NCBI GenBank assembly: GCA_035762175.1
Contig: DASTPP010000344.1
Span: 1-64,000, forward strand
Source: DASTPP01 sp035762175
GTDB lineage: Bacteria > Myxococcota_A > Polyangia > Polyangiales > Polyangiaceae
DNA: 64,000 bases
Reading direction: 5' to 3'
Made by a program: the position numbers and the translations under genes
Notes under the pieces: generated by a model
What the model saw: only the letters and a program-made list of their open reading frames with translations
The model's database searches: none
Told to the model about the DNA's origin: nothing
Part shown: positions 54,137 to 62,834 of the stretch, one piece after another
How the letters are laid out: every line of letters starts with the position of its first letter
Numbering within the stretch: the stretch's first letter is position 1

Positions 54137-56926
54137 TTAGAACTCTCCGCGCAGGCCGACGCTGGGGATGACGGGCAGGCCGGTCTGGTAGGTTTGCTGG
54201 GTGAAGTTGAAGTTGTACGAAGCGTCTTCGACGTTCGCGCGGTTGTAGGCGTTCCACAGATCGAGGTACGCGCTGAGCTTGGCGCCGCCCGAGAACGTCC
54301 AGGTCTTGTCGACGCGCAGGTCGAGCTGGTGAAAGAGCGGCAGGCGCCGGCTGAAGGGGGCGCCGGTGTTGCAGGCGTAGACGCCGGCCGCGCCGTCGAA
54401 GGTGCCGCCGAGGCCGTCGCAGGGCGTATAGAGCGGGCCCGAGATGAGGCGGAAGCGGGCGCCGACCTCCCAGCCGCGGCCGAGGCGGTAGCTGCCGAGG
54501 GCGGTCAAGATGTGCGTCTGGTCGTACTGAAAGAGGCGCATCGCCTGGTCGGGGAACTCGCGGCGCTCGGAGCGCGAGAGCGTGTAGGCGAGCCAGCCGA
54601 AGAACTTGTCGTCGGGCTTGTAGCGGAGCAAGAACTCGCCGCCGTAGACGCGGCCCGAGCCCGTGTTGAAGTACTCTTCGCCGCGCTCGGTGGCGCGGCG
54701 GCCGACGAGGCGGTCGAGGTCTTTGTAGTAGCCCTCGGCCGAGAGCTCGACCTGCCGCGTGATCTCTTGCTCGACGCCGAGCGCGTAGTGGGCGGCGCGG
54801 GTCGAGCGCAGCTTGGTCGAGCCGAAGACGGGGTCGGTCTCTTGCAGGGTGGGGTTCTGGTGGTAGGTGCCGGCGCCGCCCTTGAGGGTGGTGCGGAGCG
54901 AGCCGGGCCCGCCCGGCACGACGTCGTAGCGGGCGCTCGAGCGGACGCTGCCGTCCCAGCCCGCGGTGCGGTTCGAGTAGTCGGCGCGCGCGCCGACGTT
55001 GACGCGCAGGCGCGGGGTGGGGCGGGCCTCGAGCTCGACGAAGCCGGCGGGCAGAAAGAGCTCGGCGTCGCCGCGGCGGGTGTAGATGCGGCGCGAGTTG
55101 ATCGCGCCCGAGTCGGTCTCGCCCGGGCGGGGCGGCGCCGGGGCGCGGATGTCGAGGTCGGCGGTCGAGTAGAGGATGTCTTCGCCGACGCGCAGGGTGA
55201 GCCAGGGCGCGAGCTTGGCCGAGACCTCGGCGCGCGAGCTGAAGGGCCGGCCCTTGATGCCGATGCGCAAGACGCCCGCGTTCAGCTTGGTGTCGTCGTA
55301 GCCGTAGGCGGCGACGGCCGAGAACGAGACGTCGCTCGTCAGCTCGTGCTGGTAGAGCAGCTGCAGGCGCCCGAAGCCGCTGCCGACGCCGGCGGCGCCG
55401 CCGAGCCCGGGCTCGTTCTCGGGGGGGGTGCGAATGAAGAGGCGCAGCCGGTCGTCGGCGCCGAAGTAGCCGAGGCGCAGGCGCGCGCCGGGCGCCGGGC
55501 GCGTCTCGAGGAAGGCCTGGTAGTCGTAGTAGACGGGCGCCCGCGTGGCGCCGACGCCGCCGCCGCCCTCGAGAATCGGCCCGATCCAGGCGTCGACGTG
55601 GCTGCGGCGGCCGGCGATGAGAAAGGTCGTGTTGCGCAGGAAGGGCACGGGCCCCTCGGCGAGCAGGCGGGCGTCGATGAGGTCGACCTGCGCCAGGCCG
55701 TGGTACTTGCCGTCTTGCCGCGCGCCGCGGGTGCGCACGTCGATGATGCCGCCGGTGGCGCGGCCGTAGGGGGCGCCGAAGTTCGAGGGGTAGAAGTCGA
55801 TCTTGTCGAGGGCCTCGGTGGGCAGCACGCTCGAGAAGCCGCCGAAGTGGTAGACGTTGGGCACGGGCGTGCCGTCGACGAAGATCTGCGTCTCCTCGGG
55901 GGCGGCGCCGCGCACGATGAGCAGCGCCTGGCCGTTCGGCGGCCGCGCCACGCCCGGCAGCGCCTGGATGGCGCGCAAGGCGTCGCCGTTCGTGCCGGGT
56001 ATGCGCGAGAGCTCGCGCTGCGTGAGCGTGCGGCGCGTGACCTCGCGGGGGGGCGGCTCGCCCCGCACCGTCACCTCTTCGGCGTCGGCGCGCACCTTGA
56101 GGCGGTAGACGAGCTCGGTCGCCTCGCCGCCCGCGACCTGCTCGTCGGCCTCGAGGCCCTCGAAGCCCTCGGACACGACGCGCACGGCGTAGGTGCCGGC
56201 GGGCAGGTCGGCGATCTCCCACGAGCCGTCGTCGCGCGTCAGCACCTCGCGCGGCCCGGGCGCGGGGCCGCCGGCCGGCGCGGCAACGGGCGTCGTCGCC
56301 GGCGGGTCGCCCGGCGCCCCGGACGGCGCGGGGGCGGCGGCGCTCGGGGCGGGGGCAGGCGCGGGGGCGGCGGCAGGGGCCGCGGCGGGGGCGGCGGCAG
56401 GGGCCGCGGCGGGCGCGAGCGCCTTGGGACGCAGCGAGACGCGGACGCCGCCGAGCGGCTCGCCCGAGGCGCCGACGGTGACGCGGCCGCGCAGGACGCC
56501 GCGGGCGGGCGCGGGGGCGGCGTCGGGGGCCGCGGCGGGCGGGGGCGCGGCGGGGCGGCGGAACTCGTACCGATAAAGGATCTTCGCCGGGACGGGCCGC
56601 CCGCCCCGGGTCGCCGGGTCGAACTCGAAGGCGCGCGCCGCCTCGAGCGCGGCCTCGTCGAAGCCGTTGCCGGCGCCGGCCTGCACCTCGGCCGACTCGA
56701 CGCGGCCGCCGACGCCGATGCGCAGGGCGAGCACCACCCGGGCCTCGAGCCCCTGGCGCTCGGCCTCGGCCGGATACCTTGCTTCGACGAATTTACGAAG
56801 TTTTGGCGGTTCGATCGCCCCGTCGTCCGCGCGCACCTCGGTCGGCTGCGCCGCGGCGGGCGGCGCGATCGAGGCGTGAGCGAGGGCGAGCGAGGCGCAC
56901 GCGAACACGCGTGACGCTCGGCGCAT
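54137..56926 (-). CDS. TonB-dependent receptor with N-terminal TonB-C and regulatory domains
   Basis: A 929-residue outer-membrane protein. Signal peptide; TonB C-terminal-like domain (about 25-125, RYPAEAERQGLEARVVLALR, GFDEAALEAARAFEFDP); Ala/Pro linker; carboxypeptidase-regulatory beta sandwich (about 145-270, DDGSWEIADLPAGTYAVRVV); plug (about 290-380, ALPGVARPPNGQALLIVRGA, then PEETQIFVDGTPVPNVYHFG); 22-strand-type barrel ending SVGLRGEF. Family members import ligands too large for porins. An own TonB-C domain suggests self-recruitment or signalling. ATG 56926 is preferred over 56935 because AAGGA lies 8 bases upstream of it. First gene of a five-gene operon with a sigma-54-type promoter. 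Confidence 0.92.
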   Translation of the reverse strand: MRRASRVFACASLALAHASIAPPAAAQPTEVRADDGAIEPPKLRKFVEARYPAEAERQGLEARVVLALRIGVGGRVESAEVQAGAGNGFDEAALEAARAFEFDPATRGGRPVPAKILYRYEFRRPAAPPPAAAPDAAPAPARGVLRGRVTVGASGEPLGGVRVSLRPKALAPAAAPAAAPAAAPAAAPAPAPAPSAAAPAPSGAPGDPPATTPVAAPAGGPAPGPREVLTRDDGSWEIADLPAGTYAVRVVSEGFEGLEADEQVAGGEATELVYRLKVRADAEEVTVRGEPPPREVTRRTLTQRELSRIPGTNGDALRAIQALPGVARPPNGQALLIVRGAAPEETQIFVDGTPVPNVYHFGGFSSVLPTEALDKIDFYPSNFGAPYGRATGGIIDVRTRGARQDGKYHGLAQVDLIDARLLAEGPVPFLRNTTFLIAGRRSHVDAWIGPILEGGGGVGATRAPVYYDYQAFLETRPAPGARLRLGYFGADDRLRLFIRTPPENEPGLGGAAGVGSGFGRLQLLYQHELTSDVSFSAVAAYGYDDTKLNAGVLRIGIKGRPFSSRAEVSAKLAPWLTLRVGEDILYSTADLDIRAPAPPRPGETDSGAINSRRIYTRRGDAELFLPAGFVELEARPTPRLRVNVGARADYSNRTAGWDGSVRSSARYDVVPGGPGSLRTTLKGGAGTYHQNPTLQETDPVFGSTKLRSTRAAHYALGVEQEITRQVELSAEGYYKDLDRLVGRRATERGEEYFNTGSGRVYGGEFLLRYKPDDKFFGWLAYTLSRSERREFPDQAMRLFQYDQTHILTALGSYRLGRGWEVGARFRLISGPLYTPCDGLGGTFDGAAGVYACNTGAPFSRRLPLFHQLDLRVDKTWTFSGGAKLSAYLDLWNAYNRANVEDASYNFNFTQQTYQTGLPVIPSVGLRGEF

Positions 56927-57020
56927 GGGCCCCATCCTTTTCGAGAGGTCGGTGCCCGCCCGGCGAGCCTTCGTTCACCCGGCGGGCACCGTCCGTCGTT
57001 GCGGAACGGACCCTATCCAG

Positions 57021-57036
57021 AGCAGGTCGTGTGCCA
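57021..57036 (-). promoter_or_regulatory. Sigma-54 -24/-12 promoter for the TonB-system operon
   Basis: Reading the minus strand, TGGCACACGACCTGCT matches the sigma-54 consensus TGGCAC-N5-TTGCT with one mismatch, and the GG and GC are exactly 12 bases apart. Transcription would start near 57010, giving a leader of about 84 bases before the receptor ATG. Confidence 0.65.
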
Positions 57037-57322
57037 CCCCGGCGGTGCCGGTGGGGGTGTTTCCGATCCAGCGATTCGAAATGCCTTGAAAACGACAATC
57101 AATCGAACCCCGGTTCACAGGGGTGCTACCGATTTTCTTCCACACTGGGGTGAACGGGCCTCAGTTTGGCCCTGCGAGGGCGAGCGAGGGGGTGGGGCGG
57201 CCCGGGTTCGGAAGGGTACGGAGGCATCCAAAATCGGAGGCTGGATAGTTCCGGATGTTGTCGGGCGGAGGGCCCGAACGGTAGACTCGAGGTCCGCGGC
57301 CCGATTGCCGGCCCTTTGGCGT

Positions 57323-57338
57323 CGGCACCCCTCTTGCG
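57323..57338 (+). promoter_or_regulatory. Sigma-54 -24/-12 promoter for the activator gene
   Basis: CGGCACCCCTCTTGCG contains GGCAC-N5-TTGC with GG and GC 12 bases apart. Transcription would start near 57350, 25 bases before the activator ATG. Between the two promoters (57037-57322) a GTTCAC/GTGAAC inverted pair (57113-57118 and 57150-57155) is a possible activator site; nothing else is evident in this 448-base divergent region. Confidence 0.65.
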
Positions 57339-57374
57339 ATGCGCGGGGGTGCGGGCGCGCCCGCCGAGGTGGCC

Positions 57375-60332
57375 ATGACCGGAATGACGCCCGAAGAGAT
57401 CCGAAGGCTACGCGGCGGGCGCAGCCGCGCCGAGTTCGCGCGGCGGCTCGGGGTCAGCCCGCTCACCGTCTATCGTTGGGAGCTACCGGACGGCGCGACC
57501 GAGGCGCGCCGCCCGCGCGGCGCGATCTTGTCGCGCCTCTTGCACGAGGCGTCGCGGCCCTCGAACGACGGCGAGGCGCCGCCGGGCGAGGGGGCGGCGG
57601 GCGCGGGGTCGGGGCTGCCCTCGCCGCGCCGGGCGCCGGCGGCGGCCCCGCCGCGCGCGCCGGCGGCGCACGCGCTCGCGCCGGCCGCGTCGCTCGCGCT
57701 CGCGGCCGAAGACGAGCTGCTCTTGCTGCCGCTCATCTCGCGCATCCTGGCGGGGCAGCTCGGCGAGGTCGAGCGGGCGCTGGTGGGGGCGCTGGTCGGC
57801 AACCGGCTGGTGTCGCCGGGGGGCCGGGCGCTCGCGACGGCGCTGCTCGCGCAGACGCAGACGCTCGCGACCTTCGACGGGCGGGGGGCGTACGCCTCGC
57901 TCGGGGGCTTCCTGCGCGACGCCGACGCGGGGCTCTTGCCGCCGCTGGTCGAGCTGCACGTGCGCGTGGCGGCCGCGTTCGTCTTCTCGTCGTACGACGG
58001 GCAGCTGCTCGACATCGGCAAGGTCAACGCCACCATCGACCGGGGCGAGAAGCTCTGCGAGGCGGTGGGCTCGCCGGACGTGCGCTTCCTGTTGCTGGTG
58101 GGGCAGGCGGCCTCGTCGCTGCAGGGCGGCGCGCGCGACTGGGGCCGGGGGGCGGCGGCGCGGCTGGTGGCGCTAGGCGAGACGCTGAGCGAGCCCCTGC
58201 CGAAGCTCTTCTTCGACGAGATCCAGGCGCACGGGGCGTACGCGGCCGGGCGGCGCGCGGTGGCGATGCGGGCCTTCGAAGAGGTCGCGGGGCGGGCGGC
58301 GGCGCTGGGGCTCACGTCGATCGAGGTGCGGTGCCTGACCTTCCTGGCGCGGGCGCGGGCCGACGAGTTCGAGCCGCCCGAGAGCCTGCTGGCGCTCGCG
58401 CAGCGGGTGCGCGCGGCGATGTGGCGGGGGCGGCTGCGGCCGGGCCTGCACTCGGCCTTCTTGACGGTCACCGAGGCGAACGCGCTCCTGCGGCTCGGGC
58501 GCATCGAGGAGGCGGCGGCCTGCCTGCGCGCGGGCATCGAGGAGGCCAAGCACCTCGGCCTGGGGGCGAACCCGCTCATTCCGGCGACGCTGCGGCTCGC
58601 CCACCAGTGCGGGGTCGGGGGCCTGCTCGAGCCGCTGCTCGAGGCGCTCGCGGCCGACCGCAGCCCGGCGGGCAAGGTCTCGGTGCGGCTCTTGCGGGCG
58701 GTGCAAGCGGTCTCCGAGGGGCAAGACGCGCTCGACGAGCTCGACGAGGTCATGCGCGTCATCGAGTCGGTGCACGGCCACCCCTTCTGGAAGCTCGGCG
58801 GCACGATGCTCGCGTACGAGACGCGCGTGCTCTACGCGGGCGGGCAGGGCGCCGCCGAGCTCGAGCGGCCCTTCGAGCGGCTGCTCGCGCTGCAGCCGGC
58901 GCCGCACAGCGACGCGCGCTTCAAGCGGGCGCAGGCGATCGAGTGCGCGCGCCGGGGGCAGTTCGCCGAGGCCGAGGCGCTCTTCCAGGGCGCGCTCGCG
59001 ACCTTCACCTCGGCGCACGACCAGCCCGAGGTGGCCTGGACGCGGCTCTGGCTGGCGCGCCTGCAGGTGCACCTGCGCCGGCGCCACGCGGCCGAAGAGC
59101 TCGAAGAGCGCAAGCGCGCCTGCGCCGAGCTCGGCCTGCGGTTGCCGCCGGAGGTGGCCTTCGGCGGGGGGCGGGCGGCGCCGCGGCCCGGGCCCAAGGC
59201 GGGGGCGGGCCCGCGCCCGCTCGCCGCGTACGTCGAGCGGCTCGGCCTGCGCGGCCTGTCGCACGAGACCATCTTGCGCGAGCTGTCGGCGGCGTGCGGC
59301 GAGCTCTTCGGGCCCCAGGCGGCCGTAATTAAAGAGGAGGGCGACGAGGCGGGGGCCCCGCCGGCGCGGGCCGAGGGCGCGGGGGGCGAGTGGTTCGAGT
59401 TCGGCGACGGCGCCGGGCGGCTCTTCCGGCTCGGCCTGCGCCGGGCGCCGGGGCCGGCCGAGCGCGACCTCGCGCGGGTGCTCGCCGCGGTGGCGGGCCT
59501 CGCGCTCGAGGTCTCGTCGCTGCGCGGCCTCGGCGGCGCGCTCGACGAGGACGACGCGCGCACGCCCGAGCTCGAGGGCTTCGTCGCGGTCTCGCCCGCG
59601 ATGCGGCGGCTGCGCGAGGAGGTCGCGCGCCTCGCCGCCTCGCCCGCGACGGTGCTCCTGCTCGGCGAGTCGGGCTCGGGCAAGGAGGTCATCGCCCGGG
59701 CCCTGCACGCGCTCTCGCGCCGGGCGGCCGAGAAGTTCGTCGCCTTCAACTGCGCCGCCGTGCCCCACCACCTCTTCGAGGGGCAGATCTTCGGCCACCG
59801 CCGGGGCTCCTTCACGGGCGCGACGTCCGACAGCCCGGGCGTGGTGCGCGCCGCCCACGGCGGCACGCTCTTCCTCGACGAGATCGGCGAGCTGCCGCTC
59901 GACGTGCAGCCGAAGCTCTTGCGCTTCCTCGAGAACCGCGAGGTGACGCCGCTCGGCGACGTGCGCCCGGTGCCGGTCGACGTGCGCGTCGTGACGGCGA
60001 CGCACCGCGACCTCGCGCAGCTCGTGCGCGAGGGGCGCTTCCGCGAAGACCTGTACTACCGCCTGAACGTCGTGCCGCTGCGCATCCCGCCCCTGCGCGA
60101 GCGGCCGGAAGACATCGCCCCGCTCGCCCGCCACTTCGCCCGCCAGCTGAGCGGACCGCCCGCCCCGCCGCCCGTGCTCGCCCCGGACGCGCTCGCGGCG
60201 CTCGCGACCTACCCCTGGCCGGGCAACGCGCGCGAGCTCCGGAACGTCATCGAGCGCGCGCTCGCCTTCTCGCCGCCGCCGCCCGTGCTGACGGCGTCGC
60301 ACCTCGGGGCGCTGGGCAGCCCGCGGCGCTAA
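57375..60332 (+). CDS. Sigma-54 activator with N-terminal HTH and TPR-like sensor region
   Basis: A 985-residue protein. An XRE-like helix-turn-helix (about 5-42, RSRAEFARRLGVSPLTVYRW) begins it, then a linker. A long helical region with TPR character follows (about 110-640, for example FAEAEALFQGALATFTSAHD). The AAA+ domain (about 735-960) has Walker A GESGSGKE (about 763), the sigma-54 loop GSFTGA in place of GAFTGA (about 811), Walker B GGTLFLDEIGEL (about 832) and YPWPGNARELRNVIERAL. The protein stops soon after, with no Fis-type HTH, so DNA binding must rest on the N-terminal HTH. GAGGTG precedes the ATG by 5 bases. It probably activates its own promoter and the divergent TonB-system operon. 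Confidence 0.93.
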   Translation: MTGMTPEEIRRLRGGRSRAEFARRLGVSPLTVYRWELPDGATEARRPRGAILSRLLHEASRPSNDGEAPPGEGAAGAGSGLPSPRRAPAAAPPRAPAAHALAPAASLALAAEDELLLLPLISRILAGQLGEVERALVGALVGNRLVSPGGRALATALLAQTQTLATFDGRGAYASLGGFLRDADAGLLPPLVELHVRVAAAFVFSSYDGQLLDIGKVNATIDRGEKLCEAVGSPDVRFLLLVGQAASSLQGGARDWGRGAAARLVALGETLSEPLPKLFFDEIQAHGAYAAGRRAVAMRAFEEVAGRAAALGLTSIEVRCLTFLARARADEFEPPESLLALAQRVRAAMWRGRLRPGLHSAFLTVTEANALLRLGRIEEAAACLRAGIEEAKHLGLGANPLIPATLRLAHQCGVGGLLEPLLEALAADRSPAGKVSVRLLRAVQAVSEGQDALDELDEVMRVIESVHGHPFWKLGGTMLAYETRVLYAGGQGAAELERPFERLLALQPAPHSDARFKRAQAIECARRGQFAEAEALFQGALATFTSAHDQPEVAWTRLWLARLQVHLRRRHAAEELEERKRACAELGLRLPPEVAFGGGRAAPRPGPKAGAGPRPLAAYVERLGLRGLSHETILRELSAACGELFGPQAAVIKEEGDEAGAPPARAEGAGGEWFEFGDGAGRLFRLGLRRAPGPAERDLARVLAAVAGLALEVSSLRGLGGALDEDDARTPELEGFVAVSPAMRRLREEVARLAASPATVLLLGESGSGKEVIARALHALSRRAAEKFVAFNCAAVPHHLFEGQIFGHRRGSFTGATSDSPGVVRAAHGGTLFLDEIGELPLDVQPKLLRFLENREVTPLGDVRPVPVDVRVVTATHRDLAQLVREGRFREDLYYRLNVVPLRIPPLRERPEDIAPLARHFARQLSGPPAPPPVLAPDALAALATYPWPGNARELRNVIERALAFSPPPPVLTASHLGALGSPRR

Positions 60333-61199
60333 TTCGGGCGGCCCCTCGGGCGGGGGCGCGGCCGCGCCGGGCGGCGCCTGGCGCGCGACGGCGGCGAAGG
60401 CCTCGACGGGCAGCGTCTCGCCGCGCGCCTCGGGGTCGACGCCGGCGGCGCGGCAGGCGGCGAAGAGCTCGGCCTCGCCCCAGCCGTAGAGCCCGCGCCA
60501 GGCGTTGCGCAGGGTCTTTCGGCGCTGGCCGAAGGCGCGCGCGACCGCCTCGCGGAAGGCGGGGGTCTCTTCGGCGCGGGGCGGCCGCAGCGGCGAGAGG
60601 CGCACGACGGCCGAGTCGACGGCGGGGGCGGGCCAGAAGGCGCCGGGGCGGGCGACGAAGGCGCGCTCGGCGGCGAAGGCGGCCTGCACGAAGACGGTGA
60701 GCGCGCCGTAGGCCTTGGTGCCGGGCGGGGCGGCCATGCGGTCGGCGACCTCGCGCTGCACCATGAAGGCGGCGCGGTCGACGAGGCCGGCGGCGGCGGT
60801 CGCCTGGCGCAAGAGGGCGCCGGTGACCGAGTAGGGCAGGTTGCCCGCGAGCGCGAGCGGCCGGGGGGCGCCGGAGAGCGCCGCGGCCCAGTCGATCTCG
60901 GTCGCGTCGGCCTCGCGCAGGACGAGCGCGCCGGCGGCGATCGCGGCGGCGAACGACTCGGCGAGCAGGGCGGCGAGCTCGGGGTCGCGCTCGACGGCGA
61001 CGACGCGCGCGCCCCGCTCGAGCAGCGGCCCGGTGAGCGCGCCGAGCCCGGGGCCGATCTCGAGCACGGTGCCGCCCGCGGGCGCGGCGAGCTCGGCGAT
61101 GGCGCGGGCGAGGCGCGCGTCGCGCAGGAAGTTCTGCCCGAGCGCCTTCTTCGGCCGCCCGCCGGCGGCGCGGTAGCGCGCGAGCAGCTCAGCGCTCAC
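60330..61199 (-). CDS. rsmA: 16S rRNA dimethyladenosine transferase RsmA (KsgA); stop codon missing
   Basis: It dimethylates two adenosines in the 3' hairpin of 16S rRNA. Motifs: KKALGQNFLRD, TVLEIGPGLGALTGPLLERG (SAM site), VVAVERDPELAALL, LALAGNLPYSVTGALL (NLPY catalytic motif), FMVQREVADRMAAPPGTKAY and FGQRRKTLRNAWRGL. The conserved part ends near residue 280 (AFAAVARQAPPG), as in E. coli. No in-frame stop follows: the frame runs antisense through the activator gene to 58173 (1008 residues). The end given here is only the boundary of the neighbouring gene. A TAG lies one frame away at about 60330. The GTG start overlaps the DUF58 gene by 11 bases. Confidence 0.9.
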
Positions 61200-62814
61200 C
61201 GGCGCCGCCCCCCCGCGCGCCCGGCCCGAGCGCGAGCGAGGTCGCGCCCGCCCCCGCCTTCGGGGGGCCCTGCCGCGCCCGCGCCGCCTGCGTGCGCACG
61301 CCGAGCCGCGAGAGCGCCCGCTCGCCCCGCTCGCGCTCGTGCCGCGCCCGCGTCGCCATCGCCCGCACGAGCGCCGCCGCCTCGGGCCGCCCGTCGTCGA
61401 CGGCGCGCAGCGAGGGCTCGACGTGCGCCGGCACCCAGCGCAGGGTCACGCCCGCGCGCGCGAGCTTGCGGATGGCGGCCGCGAGCGGGGACGAGACGAG
61501 CTCGGGGGTGGGCGAGGCCACGTAGACGAGGGTCGGCCGGGGCCGCTCGGCCGCGACGCGCCCGAGCGCCTGCACGAGCGCGGCGTCGGCGGCGGCGCGC
61601 TCGGGCTCGGAGCGGGGCGGCGACTCGACGCCGAAGGCGTAGAGGTAGTGGCGCAGCGCCCGCTCGGACGCCGAGCCGCCCCGGGGCAGCGGCGCCGCGA
61701 AGGGCGCCTTCGACGTGAGGGCCGTCGCGCGCTGGGCGAGCCGCTCGAGGTCGCTCCGGCGCACGTCGGACAGGCCCCGCGCGTCGAGCGGGCGCAGGTG
61801 CTCGAGCACGCGCAGGGCGACCTCCTGCTCGTCGAGGTCGCTCCGGTCGCGGTCGTAGGTCGAGGCGCCGTGGGCGAGCGCCTCGAGCAGGCGCGCGCCG
61901 TGGGCGGGCCCGCGCGCGGGCGGCACCCACTCGAGCACGCGCGAGGCGACGACGGCGAGGCCCACCCGGTCGCCGAGCCGCAGGTGCTGGCTGACGAGCG
62001 CGGCCGCCTCGTCGACGAGCAGGTCGAGCGGCGCCGTGCCGGGCGCGCCCGCCCAGAGCTCGACCGAGCCGTCGAGGATCACCCACGCGGTGTCGCGCTG
62101 CTCCTGCTCGTACTCGCGCACGAGCAGCTTGCCGCGCCGGGCCGAGGCCCGCCACGCGATGCGCTTGAAGGGGTCGCCCGGCCGGTGGTCGCGCAGCTCG
62201 CGCAGGTCGTCGCCCTCGCCCCGCCCCCGCCCGCTCCGGAGGCCGTCGAGGCCGCGGCGGCTGCGCCCGCCGAGCGGCGAGCGCAGCGACACGAAGAGCG
62301 GCGCCGGCAGGACCTCGACGCCGAGCGGGTTGGCGAAGGTGAGCGGCACCTCGAAGAGGCCCGGCACCCCGCGCACCTCGAGCGCGAGCCCGAAGACGCC
62401 GTGGCGGCCGACGCGCGGGGCGCGCACGCGCAGCTTGACCCGGAGCGAGCCCGAGGCCGGCACCTCGCCCTCGGCCGGCTCGACCTTGACCTCGAGCAGC
62501 CCCGAGGCGACGGGCCGCAGGGCGACGAAGCGCGCGGCGAGCGAGTCGCGGTTTCTGAGCTCGGCCGAGAGCGTCACCTCGCCGCCGCGCGCGACGCGCA
62601 CGCGCCGCTTGGCGGTGCGCCAGACCATCTCGAAGCCGGCGGCGCGCACGCGCGCGACCGACACGAGCGTCGCGCCGCGCGCCACGGCGACGCCGAGCAC
62701 CACCGCCACGCCCCAGCCGACGACCGCGCCCGAGCCCGCGAGCAGGCCGGCGCACGCCACCGCCACGCCGCAGAGCGCGAGGTGGACCGACGCGGCCGTC
62801 GGGTACAGGCGCAT
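61189..62814 (-). CDS. DUF58 domain-containing membrane protein
   Basis: A 541-residue protein. Two N-terminal membrane helices (about 8-50, LALCGVAVACAGLLAGSGAV) are followed by a beta region and the DUF58 domain. Its signature is ELRDHRPGDPFKRIAWRASA, RRGKLLVREYEQEQRDTAWV and ILDGS, the last a VWA-like metal-site start. A Pro/Gly tail ends it. DUF58 proteins accompany MoxR ATPases in chaperone-type complexes of the cell envelope, and a MoxR gene precedes this one by 20 bases. The ATG at 62814 directly precedes the first helix. Confidence 0.92.
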   Translation of the reverse strand: MRLYPTAASVHLALCGVAVACAGLLAGSGAVVGWGVAVVLGVAVARGATLVSVARVRAAGFEMVWRTAKRRVRVARGGEVTLSAELRNRDSLAARFVALRPVASGLLEVKVEPAEGEVPASGSLRVKLRVRAPRVGRHGVFGLALEVRGVPGLFEVPLTFANPLGVEVLPAPLFVSLRSPLGGRSRRGLDGLRSGRGRGEGDDLRELRDHRPGDPFKRIAWRASARRGKLLVREYEQEQRDTAWVILDGSVELWAGAPGTAPLDLLVDEAAALVSQHLRLGDRVGLAVVASRVLEWVPPARGPAHGARLLEALAHGASTYDRDRSDLDEQEVALRVLEHLRPLDARGLSDVRRSDLERLAQRATALTSKAPFAAPLPRGGSASERALRHYLYAFGVESPPRSEPERAAADAALVQALGRVAAERPRPTLVYVASPTPELVSSPLAAAIRKLARAGVTLRWVPAHVEPSLRAVDDGRPEAAALVRAMATRARHERERGERALSRLGVRTQAARARQGPPKAGAGATSLALGPGARGGGAGER

Positions 62815-62834
62815 CGCGCGCGTCGCCCCCGCCC

